Both the position numbers and the translations under genes were made by a program. From contig CALBHI010000268.1 of NCBI GenBank assembly GCA_937894535.1, positions 1-12,309 of the forward strand: 12,309 nt of DNA, in the 5' to 3' direction. Of this stretch, positions 6,477-12,309 are shown in pieces; position 1 is the stretch's first letter, and the number at the start of each line of letters is the position of its first letter. The stretch comes from an uncultured Verrucomicrobiota bacterium (lineage in GTDB: Bacteria; Verrucomicrobiota; Kiritimatiellia; CAIVKH01). Under the pieces are notes generated by a model, which ran no database searches, was not told the DNA's origin, and worked only from the letters and a program-made list of their open reading frames with translations.

Positions 6477-6891
6477 GGGTAGAAATTCCGCCAAAGCCCG
6501 GGTGAGCGTCAACCCCCAAATCGAGACCCATCGTTATTCACGTGGATGATCGATCGGCCATCGCTAACGGTCCGGATGCAGGCTTCACCTGTCCATGGGT
6601 CGGAGCGCCGAGCAACACCATGCGGGAACCGCCACGGGGCTAACCGGGCAGAAAAGCAAGATCGGTGATATGCCGTGCGGCCCGGTCGGTGACGCGGGCA
6701 TATGGTTTCGAAGATGCCAACAACACCGCAACGTATGCCTAGACTAACCTTGAACAGGGACAACGCTGCGTTATTCGCCCCAAAACATAACTGCATGCCC
6801 CTTCAGTCCAACCGCTTGGCAATTCTAAACCATACTATCGTTTTGCCAGGGTTCGATGCGGCGCGGCATGTGGTCGCGGGTCGAGCGTTGC
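6477..6891. other. 415-nt intergenic stretch of lower GC without a convincing gene
   Basis: This gap between argF and the heptosyltransferase gene (both minus strand) is visibly poorer in GC than its flanks. It contains a 7-bp inverted repeat ATATGCC/GGCATAT at 6668-6674 and 6697-6703, and a minus-strand promoter candidate at 6822-6849. A 95-codon frame on the minus strand (6796-6509) begins MQLCFGANNAALSLF with GAAGGGG just before its ATG. Its codons end in A or T far more often than those of the neighbours, and I recognise no family, so I do not call it as a gene. No tRNA, SRP RNA or tmRNA signature was seen. It may be a long leader, an unknown small RNA, or decayed sequence. Confidence 0.5.
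6822..6849 (-). promoter_or_regulatory. promoter candidate downstream of argF
   Basis: On the minus strand CTGGCA (4/6 match to TTGACA, 6849-6844) precedes TAGAAT (5/6 match to TATAAT, 6827-6822) with a 16-nt spacer. Transcription would start near 6815 and run through the low-GC stretch into the heptosyltransferase gene, giving a leader of about 340 nt, or would express the doubtful 95-codon frame that starts at 6796. Confidence 0.35.
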
Positions 6892-7824
6892 CTAGGCCAG
6901 GCCCATCAGGCGGAGCATGACCGCCTTCTGGATGTGGAGGCGGTTTTCGGCTTCGTCGAAGACGACGGATTGCGGGCCGTCGATCACGCCTTCGGTCTGC
7001 TCGTAGCCGCGCACCGCGGGCAGGCAGTTCATGAAGATCGCGTCGGGCTTGGCGTGGGCCATCAACTCCTCGTTCACCTGGTAGGGACGGAAGACCTTGA
7101 CCCGGGCTTCGGCCTTGTGGGCGGGGATGTGGTAGCTCATCCAGGTGTCGGTGTAAACGATGTCGGCACCGCGGGCGGCCTCGGCGGCGTCGTGGGTGAC
7201 GACCAGCGCGCAGCCGTTCTCGGCGGCGTTGGCTTGGGCGAAGGCGACAACCTGGTCCAGTGGCGAATATTCGGCGCCGGGCGGGCAGCCGACGCTGATG
7301 TCCATGCCCATCTTGGTGCAGCCGAACATCAGCGCGTGGGTGACGTTGTTATGGCCGTCGCCGAGGTAGGCCAGCTTCAGGCCCTTGAGCCGGCCCTTGT
7401 GTTCCTGGATCGTCTGGAGGTCGGCGAGGATCTGGCACGGGTGGTCGTAGTTGGTCAGGCCGTTGATGACCGGGACGCGCGACAGGGCGGCCATTTCCTC
7501 GATGTGTTTTTGTTCGTAGAGGCGGCCCATGATGATGTCCACGTAGCGGCTGACCACGCGGACCATGTCGGCGACGTTTTCCTTGCCGGAGCTGAGCGGG
7601 GAGGTGGCGAGGTCGTAGTAGATCGCGTGGCCACCCATCTGGGTGAAGCCGGTCTCGAACGAGACACGGGTGCGCAGGCTGGGTTTCTCGAACATCATCA
7701 TCAGCGTCTTGCGGTGCATGGCGGCGGAGTAGGCCCCCGGGTTGCGCTTCACCTCGGCGGCGAGGGCGAGCACATCGTGAATCAGGGTGGAAGGCCAGTC
7801 TTGTAGCGAAATGAGGTGTTTCAT
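6892..7824 (-). CDS. argF: ornithine carbamoyltransferase-like transcarbamylase
   Basis: OTCase condenses carbamoyl phosphate with ornithine to citrulline in cytosolic arginine synthesis. The 310-residue product has the carbamoyl phosphate loop FEKPSLRTR (S49, R51, T52, R53), the DHPCQ motif (H128-Q131), and the C-terminal CLPA motif with C267. The amino-acid side is unusual: the D-x-W-x-S-M-G loop reads DTWMSYHIP (D226, S230, then Y231-H232 in place of Met-Gly), and the usual HCLP reads N266-CLP. D226 and S230 still match the E. coli ornithine contacts D231 and S235. The length fits standard OTCase. ATG 7824 is chosen over the in-frame ATG at 7839 because GGAGAG precedes it by 4 nt. It lies 23 nt downstream of pyrB. 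A related substrate such as putrescine or an acylated ornithine cannot be fully excluded. Confidence 0.85.
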   Translation of the reverse strand: MKHLISLQDWPSTLIHDVLALAAEVKRNPGAYSAAMHRKTLMMMFEKPSLRTRVSFETGFTQMGGHAIYYDLATSPLSSGKENVADMVRVVSRYVDIIMGRLYEQKHIEEMAALSRVPVINGLTNYDHPCQILADLQTIQEHKGRLKGLKLAYLGDGHNNVTHALMFGCTKMGMDISVGCPPGAEYSPLDQVVAFAQANAAENGCALVVTHDAAEAARGADIVYTDTWMSYHIPAHKAEARVKVFRPYQVNEELMAHAKPDAIFMNCLPAVRGYEQTEGVIDGPQSVVFDEAENRLHIQKAVMLRLMGLA

Positions 7825-7828
7825 CGTT

Positions 7829-7834
7829 CTCTCC
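7829..7834 (-). promoter_or_regulatory. ribosome binding site deciding the argF start
   Basis: GGAGAG on the minus strand is followed by AACG and the ATG at 7824. The competing in-frame ATG at 7839 lies upstream of this site and has no comparable signal, and family alignment (MKHLISLQDW) begins at 7824. Confidence 0.6.
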
Positions 7835-7847
7835 ATCATGCGGGGCG

Positions 7848-8939
7848 TCAGCTCATCAGGTCGTCGTAATAGCGGTCGATTTCATGGTCGCGGTCGAAGA
7901 TCATCAGAATCAGCACGGCGCGCACCCACATACCGTTGCGGACCTGCCGCCAGTACTTCGCGCGGGGGTCGGCATCGACCTCGGGGGCGATCTCGTGGCG
8001 GCGCGGCAGCGGGTGCATGATGATGGCATGCTGCTGGAGGATCTTCAGGTGGTCGGCGGTGAGGCAGAACCGCGAGACATCGACCGGGGTGCTGCCGTCG
8101 GCCTTGTCCCATTCATCCTGGATGCGCGTCATGTAGATGGCATCGACGGTGGGGATGACCGATTCAAAATCACTGGTCACGTCGTAGGTCATGCCGGCGG
8201 CGTCGAGTTTTTCGAGGATATCGCGGCCGATCTGCAGCGGTTCGGGGGCGACGAAGACCTGGTGGACGCGGGGGAAATGGCGGAGCAGCATCGACAGCGA
8301 ACGCACGGTGCGGCCACGGGCGAGATCGCCGACGAAGGCGATGCGGGCGCCCTCGAGGCCACCGCGCCGCTTCTCGAGGCTGCGCTGCAAGGTATAAACA
8401 TCGAGCAGGGCCTGGGTCGGGTGCTGGTCCTTGCCGGAACCGGCGTTCACCACCGGGACGGGTCGGTCAGTCTGCGAAAGCAGCCAGGCGATGCGCTCGG
8501 CGAAGCCGCCTTCGGGGTGGCGCATGATGATCATGTCGAAGTACGAACTGAAGGTGCGGACCGAGTCCTCCTGCGACTCGCCCTTGATCTCGCTCGAGGT
8601 CGAGGCATCGCGCACCTCGGCGGGTTTGATGCCGAGGATCTGGCAGGCGGCGTAGAACGACAGGAAGGTGCGCGTCGAGGGCTGGGCGAAATACAGCATC
8701 ACCCGCTTTTCCGACAGGAGGCCTTGCAGGAAATTCATGCCGCCGCGGGTTTTGGCGATCTTGCGGGTTTTGGTGGCGAGGTCGCAGATCCGGTCGAGCA
8801 GCGCCCGGTCGAACTGCTGGGCGATCAGCGCGTGGTAGGGTTTGCCGCCGCGGCACAGGTAGTCCGCCTTCTGTTCGGAAGGCAGGCCCTTGAACGCGTC
8901 CCACGGCACGGTCTTCAGTTTGTTTTCCTTGTAGATCAT
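7848..8939 (-). CDS. pyrB: aspartate carbamoyltransferase catalytic chain
   Basis: ATCase joins carbamoyl phosphate and aspartate in the first committed step of pyrimidine synthesis. Active-site residues are present: STRT at S88-T91 in YFAQPSTRTFLSF, K119 in SEIKGES (the lysine donated across subunits), R140 in IIMRHP, H173 in QHPTQ, R210 in GDLARGRTVRS, R272 in YMTRIQ and the MHPLPRRHEI loop near 308-317. At 363 residues it is about 50 longer than the E. coli chain, with roughly 35 extra residues at the N-terminus (MIYKENKLKTVPWDAFKGLP) before the region that aligns with other ATCases. No regulatory pyrI gene is adjacent. The canonical STRTR reads STRTF. The start at 8939 has only a weak upstream signal. 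A promoter candidate lies at 8969-8997, and argF follows after 23 nt. Confidence 0.92.
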   Translation of the reverse strand: MIYKENKLKTVPWDAFKGLPSEQKADYLCRGGKPYHALIAQQFDRALLDRICDLATKTRKIAKTRGGMNFLQGLLSEKRVMLYFAQPSTRTFLSFYAACQILGIKPAEVRDASTSSEIKGESQEDSVRTFSSYFDMIIMRHPEGGFAERIAWLLSQTDRPVPVVNAGSGKDQHPTQALLDVYTLQRSLEKRRGGLEGARIAFVGDLARGRTVRSLSMLLRHFPRVHQVFVAPEPLQIGRDILEKLDAAGMTYDVTSDFESVIPTVDAIYMTRIQDEWDKADGSTPVDVSRFCLTADHLKILQQHAIIMHPLPRRHEIAPEVDADPRAKYWRQVRNGMWVRAVLILMIFDRDHEIDRYYDDLMS

Positions 8940-8968
8940 CGGGTGGTCCGGAAATCCAGTGATGCCCG

Positions 8969-8997
8969 ATGCTAGAGGCCGGGACGGGTGGTTTCGA
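8969..8997 (-). promoter_or_regulatory. weak promoter candidate for pyrB-argF
   Basis: On the minus strand TCGAAA (4/6, 8997-8992) and TAGCAT (4/6, 8974-8969) are separated by 17 nt. Transcription would start near 8962, about 23 nt before the pyrB ATG. No UMP-sensing attenuator, PyrR-binding loop or arginine box was recognised in the 116-nt gap upstream. Confidence 0.3.
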
Positions 8998-9055
8998 GCG
9001 GTTTTTTCAGTGCGACCGGGAAATCGTGGATTCCCTGACGCGGACGGGGTGGCGG

Positions 9056-9469
9056 CTACCGGGCCTTGCGGCGCGACGGGCGGCGTTTGGTCGGGCAGGA
9101 GGCCCGGAGAAAGGTGGCATAGATCCGCTCATCGATCTCGCCGGAAGCGAGGGCCAGGGTATGGGCGACCACATCGGGTTCGGTGGCATCGATGTGGGAT
9201 CCGTTCACGCCGAGAAAGGTATAAGCGGCCATGAAACCGGCACGTTTGTTGCCATCGAGGAAAGGATGGTTCTTCACGATGCCGAAGGCATACAGCGCCG
9301 CCAGATCGAACAGATCAGGATTTCCGTAATGGAACGCCTGCTGCGGTTTATGGAGGGCCGACTCCAGCAGGCCGGCGTCGCGCAACCCGGGCAATCCACC
9401 GAACCGGGTCAGCAATTCGTCCTGAATGGTCTCGATCACCGAACGCGAAATCCAGATCGGTTCCTTCAT
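9056..9469 (-). CDS. doc: Doc (death-on-curing) family toxin of a type II toxin-antitoxin system
   Basis: Doc is a Fic-fold toxin; the phage P1 enzyme phosphorylates EF-Tu and blocks translation. The 137-residue product carries HPFLDGNKRAG with H68, F70, D72, N74, K75 and R76, equivalent to the P1 Doc HxFxDxNKR motif. The Lys-for-Gly change (NKR, not the GNGR of AMPylating Fic proteins) points to the kinase-type Doc branch. The N-terminal half has the family pattern FGGLPGLRDAGLLESAL and PQQAF. The tail is strongly basic (KRRPSRRKAR). Its ATG overlaps the antitoxin stop codon as ATGA, so translation is probably coupled, keeping toxin at or below antitoxin levels. All key residues are intact, so the toxin is probably functional. 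Confidence 0.92.
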   Translation of the reverse strand: MKEPIWISRSVIETIQDELLTRFGGLPGLRDAGLLESALHKPQQAFHYGNPDLFDLAALYAFGIVKNHPFLDGNKRAGFMAAYTFLGVNGSHIDATEPDVVAHTLALASGEIDERIYATFLRASCPTKRRPSRRKAR

Positions 9470-9690
9470 TTCGCCAACTCACGCAAGGCATTCCGGTACT
9501 TGATCATTCCCTGCCGTGCGATATCCATCATCTGGTTGACGGAATCCTCCCCCCCGGTCACCCGCACCGCCTGGTCCGGGGCCTCGGTGATGTACACGGC
9601 GTCGCCTTCCTTGACCATGAGGTGGTCGAGGGTTTTGCGGGGGAGGATGATGCCGTAGGAATTGCCGATCTTGCGGATTTTCGTCTTCAT
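9466..9690 (-). CDS. AbrB/MazE-type antitoxin, Doc partner
   Basis: The 74-residue protein has a SpoVT/AbrB swapped-hairpin DNA-binding domain over residues 3-45 (KIRKIGNSYGIILPRKTL, then VKEGDAVYI) and a helical C-terminal tail, about residues 50-74, expected to bind and neutralise the toxin. It matches the doc_partner addiction-module antidote type (TIGR02609) rather than the Phd fold of phage P1. It should autorepress through the palindrome at 9693-9714, which begins three bases from its start codon. No Shine-Dalgarno sequence is present, so the mRNA is probably leaderless or very short-leadered. The toxin gene follows with a 4-nt overlap. Confidence 0.9.
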   Translation of the reverse strand: MKTKIRKIGNSYGIILPRKTLDHLMVKEGDAVYITEAPDQAVRVTGGEDSVNQMMDIARQGMIKYRNALRELAK

Positions 9691-9692
9691 GG

Positions 9693-9701
9693 TGTTATAA
9701 T
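9693..9701 (+). promoter_or_regulatory. extended -10 promoter facing purD
   Basis: TGTTATAAT reads TGn followed by a perfect TATAAT on the plus strand. The only upstream -35 candidate, TTGCGG at 9671-9676, is poor and 19 nt away, as is common for extended -10 promoters. Transcription would start near 9708, giving purD a leader of about 110 nt. Confidence 0.45.
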
Positions 9702-9705
9702 GTAT

Positions 9706-9714
9706 GTTATAACA
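9706..9714 (-). promoter_or_regulatory. extended -10 promoter facing the antitoxin gene
   Basis: By palindrome symmetry the minus strand reads TGTTATAAC, TGn plus a 5/6 -10 match. The start would be near 9699, leaving about 9 nt before the antitoxin ATG. An alternative is TTGACC (9728-9723) with TACATT (9704-9699) at 18 nt spacing, which would make the transcript essentially leaderless. Confidence 0.45.
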
Positions 9715-9817
9715 TTCGGACCGGTCAAGCGGGGGTTCGTGCGGACGGCAAAAAAGTCGTGCCGATGGGACGAAGAGCCGTTACCCTGCGTGCGCATAAC
9801 CCCTTGTGCGGAGAGCG

Positions 9818-11098
9818 ATGAGCGAATCAATTTTGTTGGTGGGCGGAGGCGGCCGCGAGCATGCCCTCGCCTGGAAAATCAGCCAGGACAGCAGCCGTCC
9901 GGTGGTGTTTTGTGCGCCGGGCAATGCCGGCACGGCGACGGTGGCGACGAACCTGCCGATCGCCGCGACGGACCTCGATGGCCTGGTCGCGTGGGCGAAG
10001 GCGCACCGGCCGGCCTTGACGGTGATCGGTCCGGAGGCCCCGCTGTGCGCGGGGTTAACCGACCGGTTGCTCGCCGAGGGGCTGGCGGTGTTTGGCCCGA
10101 CGGCCGAAGCCGCGCAGATGGAAGGCAGCAAATTCTTCTCGAAAGTGATCATGGGCGAAGCCGGGGTGCCGACCGCGGAGTCCGCGTCATTCACCGAGGC
10201 CACCGCCGCCCGGGCTTACGTGCGCAAGGTCGGTGCACCGATCGTGGTGAAGGCCGACGGCCTGGCCGCGGGCAAGGGCGTGACCGTGTGCACCACGGTG
10301 GAACAGGCCGAGGCCGCGATCGACGAGGCGCTGGTGAGCAAGGCCTTTGGTACCGCCGGGTCACGTGTGGTGATCGAGGAGTTCCTCGACGGCGAGGAGG
10401 CCTCGATCCTCGCTCTGGTGGACGGCGAACAGATCGTGCTGTTGGCCTCGTCGCAGGACCACAAACGCGTGTTCGATCATGACGAGGGGCCGAACACCGG
10501 CGGCATGGGTGCCTACTCCCCCGCCCCGGTGGTGACCGAAAACCTGTGGCCGGAAATCCGCGCCTCCGTGTTTGAAAACACCGTGGCCGCGTTGCGGCGG
10601 CGCGGCATCACCTACCGCGGGGTGCTCTACGCCGGCCTGATGATCACGCCACGGGGCATCAAGGTGCTGGAGTTCAACTGCCGGTTCGGCGATCCCGAAT
10701 GCCAGGCGGTGCTGGCGCGATGGCAGGGCGACCTGCTCCCCGCGCTGAAGGCGTGTGCGGCGGGCACCCTCGACCCAACGCTGGTGGCGTGGAAAACGGA
10801 TCCTTCGGTCTGCGTGGTCATGACCGCGGGGGGGTATCCCGGCCCCTACCCGACCGGCGATGTCATTACCGGCCTCGAAGCCGCCGGACAGGTGCCCGGC
10901 GTCGTGGTGTTCCATGCCGGTACGGCGGAGCGCGAGGGACAGGTGGTGACCGCCGGCGGCCGCGTCCTCGGCATCACCGCCACGGGTCCGGATCTTGCCG
11001 CGGCGATCCAACGCGCCTATGCCGCCGCCGACCACATCGCATTTGCCAAACACCACCTTCGCCGCGATATTGGCTGGAGAGCCCTGAACCGATCCTGA
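9818..11098 (+). CDS. purD: phosphoribosylamine-glycine ligase (GAR synthetase)
   Basis: PurD couples phosphoribosylamine and glycine with ATP to make glycinamide ribonucleotide, the second step of purine synthesis in the cytosol. The 426-residue length is standard. The N-terminal domain opens with VGGGGREHAL (G9-H15 region). The ATP-grasp core has EGSKFFSKVIM, VVKADGLAAGKGV, EEFLDGEEASILALVDG, DEGPNTGGMGAYSP (D222-P235) and the metal-binding EFNCRFGDPE (E285-E294, with N287). The C-terminal domain has VVMTAGGYPGPY and a GGRVLGITA stretch. The ATG at 9818, preceded by GGAGAG at 9810-9815, is preferred over an in-frame GTG at 9806, although the spacing is short. It is divergent from the toxin-antitoxin module and followed after 6 nt by the S41-like gene. 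Confidence 0.96.
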   Translation: MSESILLVGGGGREHALAWKISQDSSRPVVFCAPGNAGTATVATNLPIAATDLDGLVAWAKAHRPALTVIGPEAPLCAGLTDRLLAEGLAVFGPTAEAAQMEGSKFFSKVIMGEAGVPTAESASFTEATAARAYVRKVGAPIVVKADGLAAGKGVTVCTTVEQAEAAIDEALVSKAFGTAGSRVVIEEFLDGEEASILALVDGEQIVLLASSQDHKRVFDHDEGPNTGGMGAYSPAPVVTENLWPEIRASVFENTVAALRRRGITYRGVLYAGLMITPRGIKVLEFNCRFGDPECQAVLARWQGDLLPALKACAAGTLDPTLVAWKTDPSVCVVMTAGGYPGPYPTGDVITGLEAAGQVPGVVVFHAGTAEREGQVVTAGGRVLGITATGPDLAAAIQRAYAAADHIAFAKHHLRRDIGWRALNRS

Positions 11099-11104
11099 AC
11101 CGAC

Positions 11105-12309
11105 ATGACCCGATTCCTCACAACCGTCTTTGCGATGTTGCTAGCGGCCACGGCAGGGGCCCAACCCACCGCCGGCGCCCTTGATGACGTGCGGACCACC
11201 CTCGCGTCGTTCGGGGTGGTCCTGGACGAGACCGCCACGTCCCGGGCCGCCCGGTTGGCCGCCGTGCGGACGATCGATCCGCGCGCCGATTGGATCAGCG
11301 ATGAGAGCTGGGCCCGCGAACAGGCCGACCGCGCCGGGAAGCGCTGGCGTCCGGATTTCCGCCTGGCCATGACCAACGGGCTGCCGGTCATCGCGGCGCT
11401 CCCCACCAACGGCACCGCGGCCGCAACCGATCTCGCCCCGGGCGACCAACTCACCGGCATCGGTACTCAGACCTTTACGCGGATCACCTTGCCCGAAGCC
11501 CTGCGCCACCTCGGTGCCGGCCCCGCGACCTCGGTCACCCTGCGCACCGTGCGCGGTGATCGCACCGCCACGGTATCGGTCGCCCGCGGATGGATCGACG
11601 AACCACCGGTCGAGACCATCGATCTGTTTCCCAACGACATTGGCTACATCAAGATCAACGGGCTGTACCCCGGCAGTGGCCGCGACGTGGTCAGCCGGAT
11701 CCGGGCCTGGTCGGAAGGACAGCGCACCGGCATCATCCTCGACCTGCGCGGCGCCGGGGGTGACGATCTCGCCGCCGTGACCCAGATCGCCAGCCTGTTC
11801 GCCCGGGGAGGCCAGTTCCTCTTCGCCTACCGCGACCACCACCAGCAGGACCTCACCAGCTACCGCGCCACCGAAGGGTATCCGGTCAACCAACCGGTCA
11901 TGGTGCTGGTGGATGGTGACACCCGCGGGGCCGCCGAGGTGCTGGCGGCGGTGATCAACGGGGCGAACCGCAAGGCCCTGCTCATCGGCACCGCCACCCG
12001 CGGCGACTTCCTGCTGCGCGAACCGGTGGCGTTTGGCAGCGAACGCATCTTCTTCGCCACCAAGGTGCTGGATACGGCCGACGGGCTCCGCTACACGGGC
12101 CAGGCCGGGGTTGAGCCCGCCATCGCCCTAACCCCGCCCGAGTTGGACACCCGTGATTACGAACCCCCGCCCGACCTGCTGGACCGCCGCGGTCAGCTCG
12201 ACGTGGAACTGCGCGATGCCGCCGTGCGGCGCCGGGTCCGGGGCGATGGCGCCCTCGAACGGGCGGTGGACATGATCGTCGGCTTGAAATCCTTGAATAA
12301 CGACGGTGG
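11105..12309 (+). CDS. exported PDZ/S41-fold protein, catalytic dyad apparently lost (right end cut off)
   Basis: The frame is open from ATG 11105 to the window edge (401 codons, no stop), so it is partial at the C-terminus. A signal peptide (MTRFLTTVFAMLLAATAGA, cleavage near residue 19) indicates export. A PDZ-like segment lies at roughly 85-160, including LAPGDQLTGIGTQTF. The tail-specific-protease core follows: DIGYIKINGLYPG, GIILDLRGAGGDDLAAV, then VLVDGDTRGAAEV and LIGTATRGDFLL. In CtpA/Prc the last two blocks read SASASE and FGKGT, carrying the Ser-Lys dyad; here the matching positions appear to be G275 and D301. It is therefore probably a non-catalytic member, perhaps a binding or scaffold protein, unless a different residue serves. 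It starts 6 nt after the purD stop, so co-transcription is likely. The start context has no strong Shine-Dalgarno sequence. Confidence 0.8.
   Translation, partial: MTRFLTTVFAMLLAATAGAQPTAGALDDVRTTLASFGVVLDETATSRAARLAAVRTIDPRADWISDESWAREQADRAGKRWRPDFRLAMTNGLPVIAALPTNGTAAATDLAPGDQLTGIGTQTFTRITLPEALRHLGAGPATSVTLRTVRGDRTATVSVARGWIDEPPVETIDLFPNDIGYIKINGLYPGSGRDVVSRIRAWSEGQRTGIILDLRGAGGDDLAAVTQIASLFARGGQFLFAYRDHHQQDLTSYRATEGYPVNQPVMVLVDGDTRGAAEVLAAVINGANRKALLIGTATRGDFLLREPVAFGSERIFFATKVLDTADGLRYTGQAGVEPAIALTPPELDTRDYEPPPDLLDRRGQLDVELRDAAVRRRVRGDGALERAVDMIVGLKSLNNDG

Larger units (their letters stand above)
9693..9714. promoter_or_regulatory. AT-rich palindromic operator between the toxin-antitoxin module and purD
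   Basis: A perfect inverted repeat, TGTTATAA-TGTATG-TTATAACA (8-bp arms, 6-nt spacer), stands out in GC-rich surroundings. Position and symmetry fit an autoregulatory site for the AbrB-type antitoxin, whose start codon is at 9690. Both arms contain -10-like sequences facing opposite ways, so one bound dimer could cover both divergent promoters. Confidence 0.65.

Noticed and set aside
6509..6796. 95-codon minus-strand frame starting MQLCFGANNAAL
   Set aside because: Codon use is unlike the neighbours and there is no recognised domain; a nearby promoter and ribosome-binding-like signal keep it only as a possibility.
6841..6870. GGGTTCGATGC resembling a tRNA T-loop
   Set aside because: No matching T-stem, anticodon arm or acceptor stem can be drawn around it.
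6856..8975. Two long plus-strand open frames opposite argF and pyrB
   Set aside because: The minus strand encodes textbook transcarbamylases with all motifs, so these are antisense shadows.
9009..9035. Possible terminator hairpin GGGAAATC/GGATTCCC downstream of doc
   Set aside because: The stem has a bulge and no T-tract follows in the direction of the minus-strand transcript.

Overview
The window is a GC-rich bacterial chromosome segment carrying ten genes that look complete and one that runs off the right end. Its gene content is Gram-negative: an ADP-heptose-type LPS glycosyltransferase, UppP and exported envelope proteins. Several genes resemble forms common in the Planctomycetes-Verrucomicrobia-Chlamydiae group: the DUF1015 protein, the GreA/GreB-like factor with a YDTRGLEASYL tip, a THUMP methyltransferase with an NPEYGER motif, and a degenerate S41 protein. 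A Verrucomicrobiota member is my best guess, by inference only; there is no rRNA or other decisive marker here.

Layout. 1-913: a palindrome-rich leader, then uppP (+). 914-958: a hairpin between convergent genes. 959-2841 (-): a GreA/GreB-family factor, then a REP-like inverted-repeat element, then a DUF1015 gene with its own promoter. 2956-4170 (+): a THUMP-domain rRNA/tRNA methyltransferase divergent from the Gre gene, ending in a hairpin plus T-tract. 4201-6476 (-): a tightly linked pair, a GT9 heptosyltransferase followed by an exported, membrane-anchored protein resembling DUF3999. 6477-6891: a 415-nt stretch of lower GC with no convincing gene. 6892-8939 (-): pyrB then argF, two transcarbamylases that use the same carbamoyl phosphate pool. 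9056-9690 (-): an AbrB-type antitoxin and Doc-type toxin pair with ATGA overlap. 9818-11098 (+): purD. 11105-end (+): an exported PDZ/S41-fold protein closely following purD.

The genes serve nucleotide and arginine synthesis (pyrB, purD, argF), envelope building (uppP, the heptosyltransferase, the DUF3999-like protein), translation and transcription (methyltransferase, Gre factor), and an addiction module inserted among them.

Most of the window is ordinary housekeeping. The features most worth a second look are: an AT-rich perfect palindrome at 9693-9714 that holds an extended -10 element on each strand and could couple purD to the toxin-antitoxin autoregulator; an S41-fold protein whose expected catalytic Ser and Lys positions read Gly and Asp; an OTCase-like enzyme with altered substrate-loop residues; and the palindromic repeat upstream of the DUF1015 gene.
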